Assembly (NCBI RefSeq): GCF_022965805.1
Contig: NC_133109.1
Location: 4,069,869 to 4,133,868 of the forward strand
DNA: 64,000 bases
Source of the DNA: Primulina eburnea
Lineage: Eukaryota; Streptophyta; Magnoliopsida; Lamiales; Gesneriaceae
Reading direction: 5' to 3'
The position numbers and the translations under genes were made by a program. The notes under the pieces were generated by a model, which was not told where the DNA came from, ran no database searches, and was given only the letters and a program-made list of their open reading frames with translations. Of this stretch, positions 36,832 to 47,767 are shown one piece after another (the stretch's first letter is position 1; each line of letters begins with the position of its first letter).

Positions 36832-37930
36832 ATGTCAACAACATAGTCTCCGGGTTTGTTTCCGCGGCATGGAGAGCAAAAACTCTGCCTTGAGTAGGCA
36901 GATTTCTCTGAGGGCACTGCAGCAACATGTGGTCTGGACTGCCACACTTAAAACACTTTCCTGAGCCAGACTTACACGCTTCGGGATGGCGGCGTGAGCA
37001 CCTGGGACAGACTGGGTGCTCAAAAGTCCTCGGGGCTGGGCGCCCCTGCTGTTGCTGCTGCTGCTGGCCTCTGATTCTAGGCGGCCCATGAAATGGCCTC
37101 TTGTTTTGCTGCTGATGCTGATGAGGAAGAGGGCGGTGTGGTACCTGGACTGGGCGCTTGCCCTGGCGATCCCTCTCGATATCCCGCAGATCCTGCTCTG
37201 CGGCTAGGGCTTTGGAGACATCAATCTCATAAGTAGCAGGGTCAGATACCCTAAAATCCCGGCGCAAGATCGGTCGTAGACCCACCAGGAAATGCATCAA
37301 CTTAGCTCTGGCATCATTCGCTATCAGGGGCACAAAGTGACAGCCCCTATCGAACTTACGGATGAACTCCGTAACCGTCATATCCCCCTGTCTCAGACTC
37401 ATGAACTCAGTGGTCAACCGGGTGCGCACTTCCTCAGCAAAATATTTGGAGTAGAAAACCTCCGTAAAGCGTGTCCATGACAGTGTAGCCAAGGTCAGGG
37501 CTACTGCTGCTCCTTCCCACCATAAACGGGCATCTCCAGTGAACAGATAGGTGGCACATCGAACTCTGTCGGCATCTCCCAGCTCCATAAACTCGAAGAT
37601 GACCTCGAGGGATTTGATCCATCCCTCAGCAATCATGGGGTCAGACGTCCCAGAAAACTCCTTCGGACGCATCTTCATAAACCTTTCATAAACAGCCTCG
37701 GGCCCTGTTGGCCTGGCTGCGGCTGCGGCATTGTTCCCCGAAAACTGTGCGAAGAACTACGTCATCCCAGCTAGCATCTGGGCATTCATGTCAGGTGGGG
37801 GTGGAGGTGGAGGTGGAGGTGGAGGTGGAGGAGGAGGAGGTGCCTGCCTCTCTTGTCTCTGATCAAACCCGTCCTCATGACGGCGCCCACCACCGCCTCT
37901 CGGGCGTCTTACTTGACGTCTAGGGGGCAT
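36815..37930 (-). pseudogene. gypsy-3 gag, one amber codon
   Basis: The start is taken at 37930 (MPPRRQVRRPRGGGG), seven codons after a possible upstream ATG, because Tekay-type gag usually begins MPPRR. A run of 16 or so prolines is coded by a GGT/GGA repeat (37796-37845). TAG at 37757-37759 interrupts a MTQFFAQF-like context. The frame then stays open: capsid (FSGTSDPMIAEGWIKSLE, ARLWWEGAAVAL, FYSKYFAEEVR, MSLRQGDMTVTEF), a basic linker and zinc knuckle CFKCGSPDHMLLQC. It would form the particle that packages the element RNA. The final codons to 36815 lie inside the proposed intron. Confidence 0.88.
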
Positions 37931-37951
37931 ACTGTTCCATACATAACCCAT

Positions 37952-38157
37952 ACGTAACTAACATGCATAATTCCATAATTTATTTTAAATAAACACTGAA
38001 ATACTGAAAATCTGATCGTAAACTATTTCATGGAAGCATGCTGTCAAAATAATTCATGCTTGAAATAAAATGGTGAAATGTAAAACTTACAGACCGAAGG
38101 CGTGACTTCGTGAGCTTCTCGTGGTCAGTAGTAGTGTAACCCTTTACAAGAACATAG
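37952..38157 (-). other. gypsy-3 leader, no coding signal
   Basis: About 200 bases between primer site and gag start; short frames only and no array or repeat. It would hold the packaging signal in a functional element. Confidence 0.5.
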
Positions 38158-38171
38158 GCTCTGATACCAAC
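38158..38171 (-). promoter_or_regulatory. Primer-binding site of gypsy-3
   Basis: Minus strand GTTGGTATCAGAGC directly after the 5' LTR end (GGCCTTCACA at 38172), complementary to the 3' end of initiator tRNA-Met. Confidence 0.9.
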
Positions 38172-41100
38172 TGTGAAGGCCCGTAAATCCTTGCTTGAAA
38201 TTTGCGGAAAATATAAAATTTTCTTTTTTTTAAGAACTTAAATTGCCTCATTCATAAAATCAACTGATAAATCAAGTTCAATGTTTAAAAAATATAGCAG
38301 CGGAAGAAAATAAAGTTCCCAAAAATTACAGTTTAAGAATATTCAACGACTGATAAATGTTTGAACATAAAAAAAATATGGCAAGTGCTGAAACTGAGGT
38401 CCTCGGGTGTCACTACTGCCGACCCAAGCTGGCTCACTGGTCCCCGCCCTCGGCCCCATGCTCATCAGTACCTACAACAATCAAGTCTAGTGAGTCTAAA
38501 GACTCAACATGCATATATCGTAGATAACGAGAAAATACTGTAGTAAAATTTGCATGGGATAAAATATCGTGTCATGAGGCATACTGAAAATAACTTGTAC
38601 TGAGCAATTATATTACGTGCATAACTGAATTAAATAACATAGTAAAAATGTTTGCTCCTTGGAGCCCTGCACTGAAATGACTGATAAAAATTTTCTGTTG
38701 AGATTATGGTCTACGCATGTGGTCTCTGCACTGAACTGAACTGTCCGATCACTGGCGATCGGGGTACCAAACTGAACTGATCGGTCACTGGCGACCGTGT
38801 AAAATAATACTCCCATGATAGTGAATCGACCACAAGCAATATCGCATAAATCTCAAAAATAAGTATTTTCTATTTTATGCACGTAATAAAAATTAATTTG
38901 CAAAAAGTAATATCCTGTATTATTTTACCAACTAGATTGGATCGTCCTTCAGGCTCGCTGCAACCTAAATATGTCATGAAAAATATGCAATAGCTTAAAC
39001 TTGACCAAATATGCGCTTTAAGTTCAAAAATGCGACTATGACGCCTAATGACTTCGTATTTAATCATGACTCCGAACCAACCCGAACCGACACTGAACCG
39101 ACGTATGGTCATGATTAAAATACGCTTAAAATTATGAACTAATGCTCCTAAAATGATGAGAATCGAAACCTAGGTGAAATGGAGGCCAAAACATGAAACG
39201 CTCTTTCGAGAGTCAATTTGGCACATCGCACTGTAAATTCTCGTACGACCTCAAAAATGATCCGAATCACGAACGGTCAAAAACACAACCTTCCTAACTC
39301 AATGGGGCACTGTCCGGTCCAAGGCCATGGGCTAAAAGCCGACCGAGAACTCGAACGAGCCTCCGAACCGACACAGAAACTTGCTGTAATTTTCCAGCAG
39401 CTGCCACCTTACTTGCATCGCGTCGTTTGCGAGACTTTTGGCCATTGGGGCTTGAACCACCGACCAAAGCCTCTCCACAACGTCCCAAGGAATGATTCGA
39501 ACCATGGCTAAGGGCCCTAGGCCAGCCACCATTCGGATTTTTCCAGCAACATCAGAAAACTCTTACCGAGGGCCCTCATGCGTGCGTGTGTGGTGTTGTG
39601 CTTCGCTTGCTGTCTCGACTCGTTCCAGTGGCCATTTGGTTGACCATGGAACAATCTAGACCTCTTGGGGTATGGTATGAACCATGGCTAAGGGCCATAG
39701 GCCAACCAAGATTCACACCACACCACAACAAATCGAACTACACTTGCTGTCAAATGAAGGGGGCCGAAAGGGGAGGGGGCTGTTCTTGTTCTTTTTGTTT
39801 GAAACCGATTGGTACGTTAACCAAGCCATGAAAGGGCATCTTGGTCACGTCCTAGACATGCTAGGGAGTTCTAACAATGGCTATAAGCCCTTAGAGCAGC
39901 CAGATCAGATCCTTTCCCTTGACATCAAAACAGAATTTTCGAAAGCACAAATGGGGAAGAATGAGAAGCTGCTGTAAATCTCGATTTCTGTCATGCATGG
40001 GGCTTGTTTGAATGGACCATGATGGTCTTGACACACCCTAGTATGTGTCTAGATGTAGCCTAGTGAGCCTGGAGTCGAGCCAACCACCTGAATACACAAA
40101 AACAAGCAAAACCGTGAAGTAGAACAAGGAAGGGCTGAAATCTGCACTTTTATTTTTTTGAAGTTTCATGGTGTGTTTCGGTTTTTGCAATAAATGATGA
40201 TCATGTAATGTTAAATAAATGATAATAGGACTTTATTGAGGTTTGAAAGAAATCTAGACATGCCTGGTTTCGTTTGAAAGAAAAACGAAAAAGGATAGAC
40301 GATACGGCGCGGAGGAGACGGAGTTGCTTCTCTTGTTTTCTTTCTTGTTTTGCTTCCTAAATTTTTCCCTAGTCTCACACGATTTTTTTGTGCTGAAGGT
40401 GACTCAAATTTTCGAGATTGTGGAGAGGGAGGGAGTATAGGGAATTAAATGGGAAGATACAAGATAAAGGGAAGGGAAAATATTCTTTCCATCTACTAGT
40501 TTGAGTGATAAGGAAATAGAATGATATCAAAGATTTTTCTTGGGGATACTAGAGGTGTATATGGGTGATTTTAAGGTCTAGGTACAAAGGGAGAATTGGT
40601 TTAATTAAATGTTGCTAGTGATTTAAAAGATGGGGAGTATAAATCTATCTAGAAAAGTTAAGGGGATAAATAAAGAATGGGTTGAAAGAAAATCACCATT
40701 AAATCTTTTTAAAAAAAGCATATGGCCGATTTTTTTCTATCTAGCTAGGTGGGGTGGGCTCTTGCTCAATTAATTATCATAGAAGATTTATTGAGATATA
40801 ATTATCTCTCAAGAAATGCATAAGGAAAGAATTCCACTAACTTGTGAGTTGACTACTAAATTTTTAAATTTATTAATATGGCCGAAATCTTAAGGAAATA
40901 CAAGGGAAAATATTTCTTAAATACTGAATTTTAAATCTCTAATGTTTTATCTACTCATTAAATATTTTAGAGATTAAAGGATTTAATTATTGAACTTTAT
41001 TTACTACTCATCTCAACTTATTTAAATAATTCTTTAAACCTTCTTTTACAATAAATTTACTTATTATTTATCTTAAATAAATTTCAGGAAATGTGTTCTT

Positions 41101-41295
41101 AACGTTAGATTTTATCTCTTTACTCCAACTCCGGTCCGGCCTCACTGAATTAACTGAAAAGAATAAAATTTAAACTATTGGCTACAATAATTAACTTCAA
41201 AGAAATGCATTAAAATAATCATGCAATGAAGTCAATTTAATTTAAAATACTAGAATTATGCATGGCTTATACGTAGTCTAATTACGGGTTCTACA
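38172..41295 (-). repeat. 5' LTR of gypsy-3 (full form)
   Basis: 3124 bp, a long LTR as in Tekay/Del elements. It carries the shared GTTGAGTCTTTAGA block (about 38485-38515, reversed) and two hairpin-word units (38747-38805). The 39000-39800 part, absent from the 3' LTR, shows no gene; short open frames there are fortuitous. GTTTA follows at 41296. Confidence 0.9.
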
Positions 41296-42955
41296 GTTTA
41301 AGTCCTATACACAAGAAAATTAGACTAGAAGACTAGTGTTCACACTTCACAACATCATGTGATCACAAAGTCATAGTCCAAAGACTAAGAAAGACATTTT
41401 ATAGAAAATTATCAATCCAATTTTGCAGCAAGCGTAGTGATGAAGAAAAACTTCTAAACCCAAAAATGAAGGATTCTAGACTGTTTGGCGAAACAATGCT
41501 CCAATATAGAGGAGATAAGGACCTCCAACCAGAAGAAATAGAATTTTTCAAGATAGCTCTACGCCAGAATGATGTAGAATTTGTAATCAACAATATCCCT
41601 AGATAATGTCAAGAAAATGATCAAAGAAAATTTCAATGAAGATCCTTTGACATGGTGGGATAATAATCAACTCCAAGTCAGTCTTAAAATTAAGGAACGA
41701 AATGAATGTTAGTTTGTCAGATGTAAATCTATCCCGATGAACATAATTGATGAAAAGGATATGTAGATTATAATCAAGAAACATCTAGACCTTGGTTTAA
41801 TCAAATTAGAAATTTCACCATACATCAGTCCAGGCTTTCTTGTAAGAAATCATGATGAGATAAACATGAACAAGCCTAGATTAGTTATTAATTACCAAGA
41901 AATTAATAAAATTCTAGAGTTTGATGGGTATTTCTTACCTAATAGAGAACATTTGATTAGTTGCATACGCAATACTAAAATATTCTCTAAATTTAATTGT
42001 AAATCTGGATTCTATCAGATTCGGATGCATGAAGAAAGCAAGAAATTCACAATTTTCTTTACACCATATGGACACTATATTTGGGAAGTCTTATAAATGA
42101 GATTCGCTAATTCACCTCATATATTTCGGAGAAAAATGGATAATCTATTTAAAGATTACTTCAAATTTATGTTTGTTTATATTGATAATGTTTTAATAGC
42201 GTCTAAAAATATGGAAGAACATATTAAAAATTTAGAGATTTTCTCTAAAGTTTGTAAGAAAGAAATACTAGCTTCATCTGAAAAGAAAGCAATAACTGTT
42301 ACAAGAAAGATTGAATTCTTCGGAATAGAAATCGATGAGTTTGGAATAATTTTGCTGGAAAACATAACAGAAAAAGTGCAAAATTTTCCAAACATACAAA
42401 AAAAACAACTTCAAAGTTTTTTAGGAGTTGTTAATTTTGTTGAGATCTTCATTAAGAACATTGCAAAACACGGGAAAGTATTTAGCCCATTGCTAAAAAA
42501 TGCAAGATTTATATGGACAGAAGAACACACAAAGAGACTTAGCTAACTAAAGGATATTTGAAAAAATATTCCAAAAATGGCTATTACTCAAGATGAAGAT
42601 GATCTGGTATTATTCACAGATATCAATGATCATTGATGGGTAGCAGTTTTAACAAAGCTCACACCTGAAAGAGAACAACCATGCAGGTATTGCAATGGAT
42701 TATTCTCATAAACAGAAGCCATAAGATGACATATTAACGAAAAAGAATTTTATGCAGTAAAAAGAACTTTTGAAAAATGACCATTATTCTTAATAGCAAA
42801 GAAATTTATCTTAAAAGTTGATAACACACAGTAAAAGCTTTCTTAAAAAATAGAATTGTATCTAAACTTGAGAAAGCTGGATTATTAAGATGCCAAGCAC
42901 TATGTCAAAAAATTATATTTTTGATATTATGATTATTAAATCTCATGAAAACATT
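41296..42955 (+). pseudogene. Endogenous pararetrovirus, segment C: reverse transcriptase and RNase H
   Basis: RT is clearest at 41866-42546: KPRLVINYQEINK, YFLPNREHLI (41930-41959), FSKFNCKSGFYQIRM and FFTPYGHYIW. The spacing and the PNREHL word are typical of Caulimoviridae rather than Ty3/gypsy. The catalytic box reads YIDN (42178-42189), so the second Asp is lost, and TAA at 42094-42096 interrupts the same frame. RNase H traces follow: a FTDI-type motif near 42612 and EKEFYAVK near 42742-42765, with many stops. The segment ends where gypsy-4 entered at 42956, so the rest of RNase H should lie right of the window. It is inactive. Confidence 0.85.
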
Positions 42956-43440
42956 CTGTGGGGCCCTGAACTCCTAGTCATTATTAAAATGCAATTTGAT
43001 TAGGGTTAATTCATTACATCGGAAAACGAGTTAAAATTTTCTTTACAATGAGCCCAAAATATGTCAATTATATTTAGAATACTAAAAATAGTATATCATA
43101 TCACGTCATCAAATATGCCCTCACATAAACAAAATCAACTACATACAACAATTCATATCTTCGGGACATGCCCCGTTATATAAATACATATACATACTAG
43201 GATAGACCACTAAACCTCAACTCATATGTGACTCTCTTCAGAAGTACCCTCTTCGGTCTCCTGATATCCTAGAGTACATGTCATTGTCCACAAACAAAGA
43301 CAACATCCCTCCTTGGGGGTGAGCAAAGCTCCGTATAGAACAATCATCATATATAAAACAAATATCTACACAATGATATATGATATGCAACGCATGTATG
43401 TCGTGGAGATATCAGGTCAAATGCCCGTCCACTGAGTAAA

Positions 43441-44219
43441 TGACGTGAATCTTTGTACGAATAAATAGCAAACACGATTAAAATTGAATCGCACCCTCTA
43501 TTCAATTGCGAACAAAGAATCGTTGTTGTTTTCCCGATCTTTGAGACAAGTAATTGTGTAATATTCACCTCTAAATCACGAATGATTTAGCAACAAATAT
43601 TAACGAAGGTAAACAATCGAAATTCAAGCGAACCTTCAAAGAACTTGTCTTTGACAACCCGAGTGAAGAACAATCGACAAACGCCACAAAAGATAAATCT
43701 TTTGATAAGTTTGATTTTTGAAAAACACCTAAGTGTATTGGAGAGAAAATCTCACAATTTGATATCAAATCAATAATGAACAAAAGTTGAAAGTTTACAT
43801 GGTCTTCTAGCATATATATAGATAAAGGAAAATCTAAACCTAGAAATTGCATATTTAAAGATATCAAATCTACTTGCCAAAATAATTAAAACTCTAACCA
43901 AAATAATTAAAACTCTAATTTAAGAAAAATATTCTCTCCAAGTCGTAAAGACACGGACCCCGTGTATGCCTCCGTGCTCGGGTCCGTGTAGGCTCTGTAA
44001 ATCTCAATCTCGAATGTATGAGACACGGACCCCGTGTACAGGTCCGTGTACACGTCCGTGTAGACTCGGTCAGCTTCTACTTGATTGTGATGCAACCCGA
44101 ACCCTTCGAGTCTTGTTTCCAAGCTTTCATTGGTTGGATGAAGGGCAACATTCAACATCTTCAAGCGTCCTCTCGGGATTGGTTCTTGGAACGCATAGTG
44201 GCTGGCTAGATTCACATCA
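43441..44219 (-). repeat. 3' LTR of N1
   Basis: Minus strand TGATGTGAATC to ATTCACGTCA. The C-terminal 104 codons of the N1 ORF lie in it. A hairpin-word array sits at 43950-44063, upstream of a TATATATA-type box (about 43812-43821, minus strand). Confidence 0.9.
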
Positions 44220-45064
44220 TTCTCCCTTTCTTTAAAAAGATTTGTCCTCAAATCTTGTCTTTCTTGATAGCTAGGAAGATCAACACATTTTATGCCATTT
44301 CCACAATCCTGCAAGTAGAGTTTAACAATGCTCGGGATGGAACCGGCTATTTCATTAAAATAAAATAAACCAACTTTGCACAGATGTACATGAAGTGGCT
44401 TATTCAAAATAAAGAAATGCTCATCCTCACTCTTTTGGGCCATACATATAATTTCTTCTTTTGTTTTTTCGGCCTCTTTTTCGCACAATTCTTTATTTTC
44501 ATCGATGACCATCTCACTCTTTTTACCACTCTTTTTTTCGGCCATCTCATTTTCTTTTTCTCTCAAATCATAACAAATTGATTCATCAATACATATTACA
44601 TTTGTAGACAGTTGAGCAAAAGAAACAACTTGCATATCATCTAACAACTCACCCTCCACAGCATAACACTCAATAACCGCATTAGACACAATTGGAGTTT
44701 CAACATCAACATTCAAATCATCCACAAGTTTGGCTTCAAAGTTGGAAGTGGAATCCAATACCTTCACATCCTCATTTGGACAATGACTAATATCATGCCC
44801 AAACTCTAGACACCAAAAACATTGAATATCATAAGTACTAATTCTTGAAGTTTTAGATGTACCTTGATATCCACGTTTTGAACTCCTTGCTGGTGTCGTC
44901 GTACGTCTCTCCTCTTTACTCATCCTTCCAATATCATACACTCGACCATACTTTTCTTTAACGCTACACTCAAGCCTATCAAACCTTTCATGTAAAGGCT
45001 TAAATTTTTCCACCATTCTTTTTCCAAATTCTTCAAACAAAGACTGAAACTCACTATCAAGCAT
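43907..45064 (-). CDS. N1 zinc-knuckle protein (385 aa), gag-derived, no polymerase
   Basis: The start ATG is taken at 45064 (MLDSEFQSLFEEFGKRM), because the frame upstream is a T-run coded Lys stretch. Order: a short coiled coil (KPLHERFDRLECSVKE), a basic segment, one zinc knuckle CFWCLEFGHDISHC (CX2CX4HX4C, near residue 90), then about 150 residues of acidic, Lys/Glu-rich sequence. A conserved patch LNKPLHVHLCKV / FNEIAGSIPS follows, then QDLRTNLFKE. The last 104 residues are LTR-encoded. The same landmarks in the same order occur in the N2 ORFs. No capsid-like (ARxWW) motif is seen. It may bind its RNA through the knuckle; this is inference. Confidence 0.65.
   Translation of the reverse strand: MLDSEFQSLFEEFGKRMVEKFKPLHERFDRLECSVKEKYGRVYDIGRMSKEERRTTTPARSSKRGYQGTSKTSRISTYDIQCFWCLEFGHDISHCPNEDVKVLDSTSNFEAKLVDDLNVDVETPIVSNAVIECYAVEGELLDDMQVVSFAQLSTNVICIDESICYDLREKENEMAEKKSGKKSEMVIDENKELCEKEAEKTKEEIICMAQKSEDEHFFILNKPLHVHLCKVGLFYFNEIAGSIPSIVKLYLQDCGNGIKCVDLPSYQERQDLRTNLFKERENDVNLASHYAFQEPIPRGRLKMLNVALHPTNESLETRLEGFGLHHNQVEADRVYTDVYTDLYTGSVSHTFEIEIYRAYTDPSTEAYTGSVSLRLGENIFLKLEF
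43950..44063 (-). repeat. ACACGG/CCGTGT hairpin array in N1 LTR
   Basis: ACACGG-ACC-CCGTGT occurs twice, with GGTCCGTGTA, CACGTCCGTGTA and GCACGGA variants between. Arms pair within and between units. Identical in the other LTR at 46037-46150. Confidence 0.7.
44220..44256 (-). promoter_or_regulatory. AGGA-loop hairpin and purine tract of N1
   Basis: Minus strand AAGATTTG-AGGA-CAAATCTT (44256 to 44237), 8-bp stem, then AAAGAAAGGGAGAA to the LTR edge. Here the hairpin is also translated (QDLRTNLF), unlike in the full gypsy elements where it follows the stop codon. Confidence 0.75.
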
Positions 45065-45068
45065 ATTG

Positions 45069-45104
<36 letters not shown>

Positions 45105-45106
<2 letters not shown>

Positions 45107-45395
45107 TTTCCGGGTGAACAGTACGCTACAGTACCGTGAACAGTACCGATAAGATGAATAGTAACTCCGGCAGCTGAACAGTAACAACGGCAATGAATAG
45201 TACTTCCGATGAATAGTAATTTTCCGGTATGAACAGTACGTCAGAAGAACAGTACTCTCCGATATGAATAGTAAATCCGAACCTGTGAACAGTGTTTCCG
45301 CCGCGATGAACAGTGTTTCCTCCGCGATGAACAGTACCGTCGGATGAATAGTATCGCCGATGAATAGTGATTCCGGCTATGAACAGTAATTCACG
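45105..45395 (-). repeat. TGAACAGTA/TGAATAGTA array in N1 leader
   Basis: About sixteen imperfect units of TGAAYAGTA, many followed by CCG-type trinucleotides, occupy most of the leader between primer site and ORF. Unit spacing is irregular (13-24 bp). Next to it on the ORF side is a 27-base T run (45070-45097). Reading frame is not kept between units. Confidence 0.85.
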
Positions 45396-45526
45396 ATTTT
45401 TTTTTATTTATTTTTTTTTTCAACAAATCCGTAGAAATCGCAACACGAAAATCGGTATTGAAAATCCTACGAAGAATTGAATGGATACTCTTACTTGAAT
45501 CAAAAACCTTGAGCTCTGATACCAAA

Positions 45527-46306
45527 TGACGTGAATCTTTGTACGAATAAATAGCAAACACGATTAAAATTGAATCGCACCCTCTATTCAATTGCGAACA
45601 AAGAATCGTTGTTGTTTTCCCGATCTTTGAGACAAGTAATTGTGTAATATTCACCTCTAAATCACGAATGATTTAGCAACAAATATTAACGAAGGTAAAC
45701 AATCGAAATTCAAGCGAACCTTCAAAGAACTTGTCTTTGACAACCCGAGTGAAGAACAATCGACAAACGCCACAAAAGATAAATCTTTTGATAAGTTTGA
45801 TTTTTGAAAAACACCTAAGTGTATTGGAGAGAAAATCTCACAATTTGATATCAAATCAATAATGAACAAAAGTTGAAAGTTTACATGGTCTTCTAGCATA
45901 TATATAGATAAAGGAAAATCTAAACCTAGAAATTGCATATTTAAAGATATCAAATCTACTTGCCAAAATAATTAAAACTCTAACCAAAATAATTAAAACT
46001 CTAATTTAAGAAAAATATTCTCTCCAAGTCGTAAAGGACACGGACCCCGTGTATGCCTCCGTGCTCGGGTCCGTGTAGGCTCTGTAAATCTCAATCTCGA
46101 ATGTATGAGACACGGACCCCGTGTACAGGTCCGTGTACACGTCCGTGTAGACTCGGTCAGCTTCTACTTGATTGTGATGCAACCCGAACCCTTCGAGTCT
46201 TGTTTCCAAGCTTTCATTGGTTGGATGAAGGGCAACATTCAACATCTTCAAGCGTCCTCTCGGGATTGGTTCTTGGAACGCATAGTGGCTGGCTAGATTC
46301 ACATCA
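45527..46306 (-). repeat. 5' LTR of N1 with adjoining primer site
   Basis: Same as 43441-44219 apart from one extra G near 46038. The primer site TGGTATCAGAGC (minus strand, 45524 to 45513) begins two bases inside. GTAAA follows at 46307. Confidence 0.92.
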
Positions 46307-47587
46307 GTAAATATATGAATCAATCGAATCACTATCAAATCAATTCTCGAGATGGCACACTGGTCTCAATCAGGGATACTTGTATAATAGCATCGGTAAA
46401 GCACCATCAAATCTCAAATCTCAATCAGTCATTGGGGCCACGAATGACTATGCTTTAAGGGCCATATAATTCCAAAAATAACATCGTGTTCACAAATCCC
46501 AGAATCAAATCCAATCATATCAGGGTATCCAAGGATCATAGCTCAACGTGTGTCATGTATTGATGTATGCATCAAACGATATGTGTTAACAAAATATTTA
46601 ATTTACATTGATACTCCAATCATGTATGTCATGTATTCCACATCAACTCAACAAATAAGGCATATAGACACATATTCTCAATCAAATCAATCAAACATAT
46701 ATCATATGATACAGATACATATCGTATGTTACTCGGTCGCAACATACCTCAATTATTCGTCTCCAGTCAATGTAGCTTTAACAATTCAATATCGAAACTA
46801 TATCTACACCAATAACATATTCATTTCAATCAATAAATTCATTCAAATTCAACCATATAAGTTTCAAATATCTTTTGAAACTTTGAAAATTCATAACAAA
46901 TCGAAATCAGAACATAATTCAATTCCGACTTTGAATACAAGTTTTTTGTCGGTTATTCTATTCCATATATTGAAATCAAATTCAAATACATGCAATTCTA
47001 TCAATTCAATAATTAAAGGTGCCGAATCTAGGAGAAAGTTACCTCAAAAGGACGCTCTCAACACGAGGATTTCGAATGTATAATTTGTTTTGCGTTTGGA
47101 CAACGTTTCAATATAGTTTCGAGGGATAAAACTTGAATTTCTCTCTTTTCCCTTAATTCTTCTTCTCATTCTCTCTTAATTATGTTTCTTTCCTTTATTA
47201 TTATTCTTATATTCCTAATCCACCTCCATGTGACTCTCCTGAAAGTCCACTAATCTTTGCAATTGTGTTGACACATAGACATTAGTAGACATTTCTAATT
47301 TTTCAATCACTAATTACCATTTTGCCCTTAAAATTTAATTCACTATTTTTCAATTTATTTACGAAATTGTCATCAAAATAAATTGAATATTTTTCAATTT
47401 ATTTACACATTTGACATCAAAATTTTAATGCAATATTTTTAAAAAATAAGGAGTATTTTCACCTTGTATAGTTTATTTTCATTTGTATAAACTATTTCAA
47501 ATCCATTTCCAATTACAATTATATTATGAGTTGATTTATTGCCCATAATATACGTAATTAATGTTAATCAGATCATGGGGTCTCACA

Positions 47588-47621
47588 TTTCTTCCCAACT
47601 TAAAAAATTTCGTCCCGAAAT
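47588..47621 (-). promoter_or_regulatory. Hairpin and purine tract of gypsy-4
   Basis: Minus strand ATTTCG-GGA-CGAAAT (47621 to 47607), a 6-bp stem with a loop one base shorter than in the other elements, followed by GTTGGGAAGAAA at the LTR edge. Confidence 0.65.
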
Positions 47622-47767
47622 CTCAAGCATCCATAGATACATAATGTTGGCAAGCATATAATACATTACCAGTTATAGTACATCTCAAAATTAAAATCAG
47701 TAAATCAATAATCATACATTGAATGCAATGAAACGGGTGGAATAGAATCAAACAAGTACGGATATGA

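Larger units (their letters stand above)
31057..41295 (-). mobile_element. gypsy-3: nearly intact Tekay/Del-like Ty3/gypsy element
   Basis: The minus-oriented LTRs start TGTAGAACCC and end GGCCTTCACA. Both flanks carry GTTTA (31052-31056 and 41296-41300). tRNA-Met primer site, gag, protease, RT, RNase H, integrase, chromo-like tail, hairpin and purine tract are all present in order. Only a few lesions block the coding: two TAG codons and a one-base deletion, plus a 201-bp stretch between gag and protease that looks like an intron. It is the best template in the window for reading the other gypsy copies. Confidence 0.93.
43441..46306 (-). mobile_element. N1: young non-autonomous LTR element with zinc-knuckle ORF
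   Basis: The LTRs of 779 and 780 bp differ by one visible base indel. The duplication GTAAA flanks it (43436-43440 and 46307-46311). tRNA-Met primer site, AGGA-loop hairpin and purine tract are in place. The 1.3-kb interior has a single ORF and no protease, RT or integrase. The ORF tail RQDLRTNLF and the PIPRGR motif recall the ends of Reina-like chromovirus polyproteins, so it is probably a shortened chromovirus that uses enzymes from a relative. N2 is a longer member of the same group. Confidence 0.88.
42956..47587 (-). repeat. 3' LTR of gypsy-4, interrupted by N1
   Basis: Minus strand TGTGAGACCC (47587) to GGGGCCCCACA-like end (42956). Without N1 and its duplicate it is about 1.76 kb. The parts are 42956-43440 and 46307-47587, neither with a gene; the frame at 46550-47083 is AT-rich LTR sequence without protein character. 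Confidence 0.82.

Noticed and set aside
36835..37207. Overlapping frames opposite and beside gypsy-3 gag, one Gly/Ser/Gln-rich
   Set aside because: Low-complexity by-products of the gag repeats in other frames.
37796..37845. GGT/GGA run as a CRISPR-like or regulatory repeat
   Set aside because: It codes for polyproline at the gag N-terminus; a simple coding microsatellite.
39218..39977. Frames in the gypsy-3 5' LTR block missing from the 3' LTR, considered as a captured host gene
   Set aside because: No coherent protein across frames, no homology recognised; LTR sequence with locally higher GC.
44018..44235. Plus-strand frames across the N1 LTR (repeated at 46053-46310)
   Set aside because: They are shadows of the GC-rich hairpin array and of the minus-strand ORF tail, duplicated only because the LTR is.
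46550..47083. 177-codon plus-strand frame in gypsy-4 LTR
   Set aside because: Strongly AT-biased composition (Ile, Ser, Asn, Tyr, Thr), located in an LTR, no recognisable motif and strand opposite to the element.
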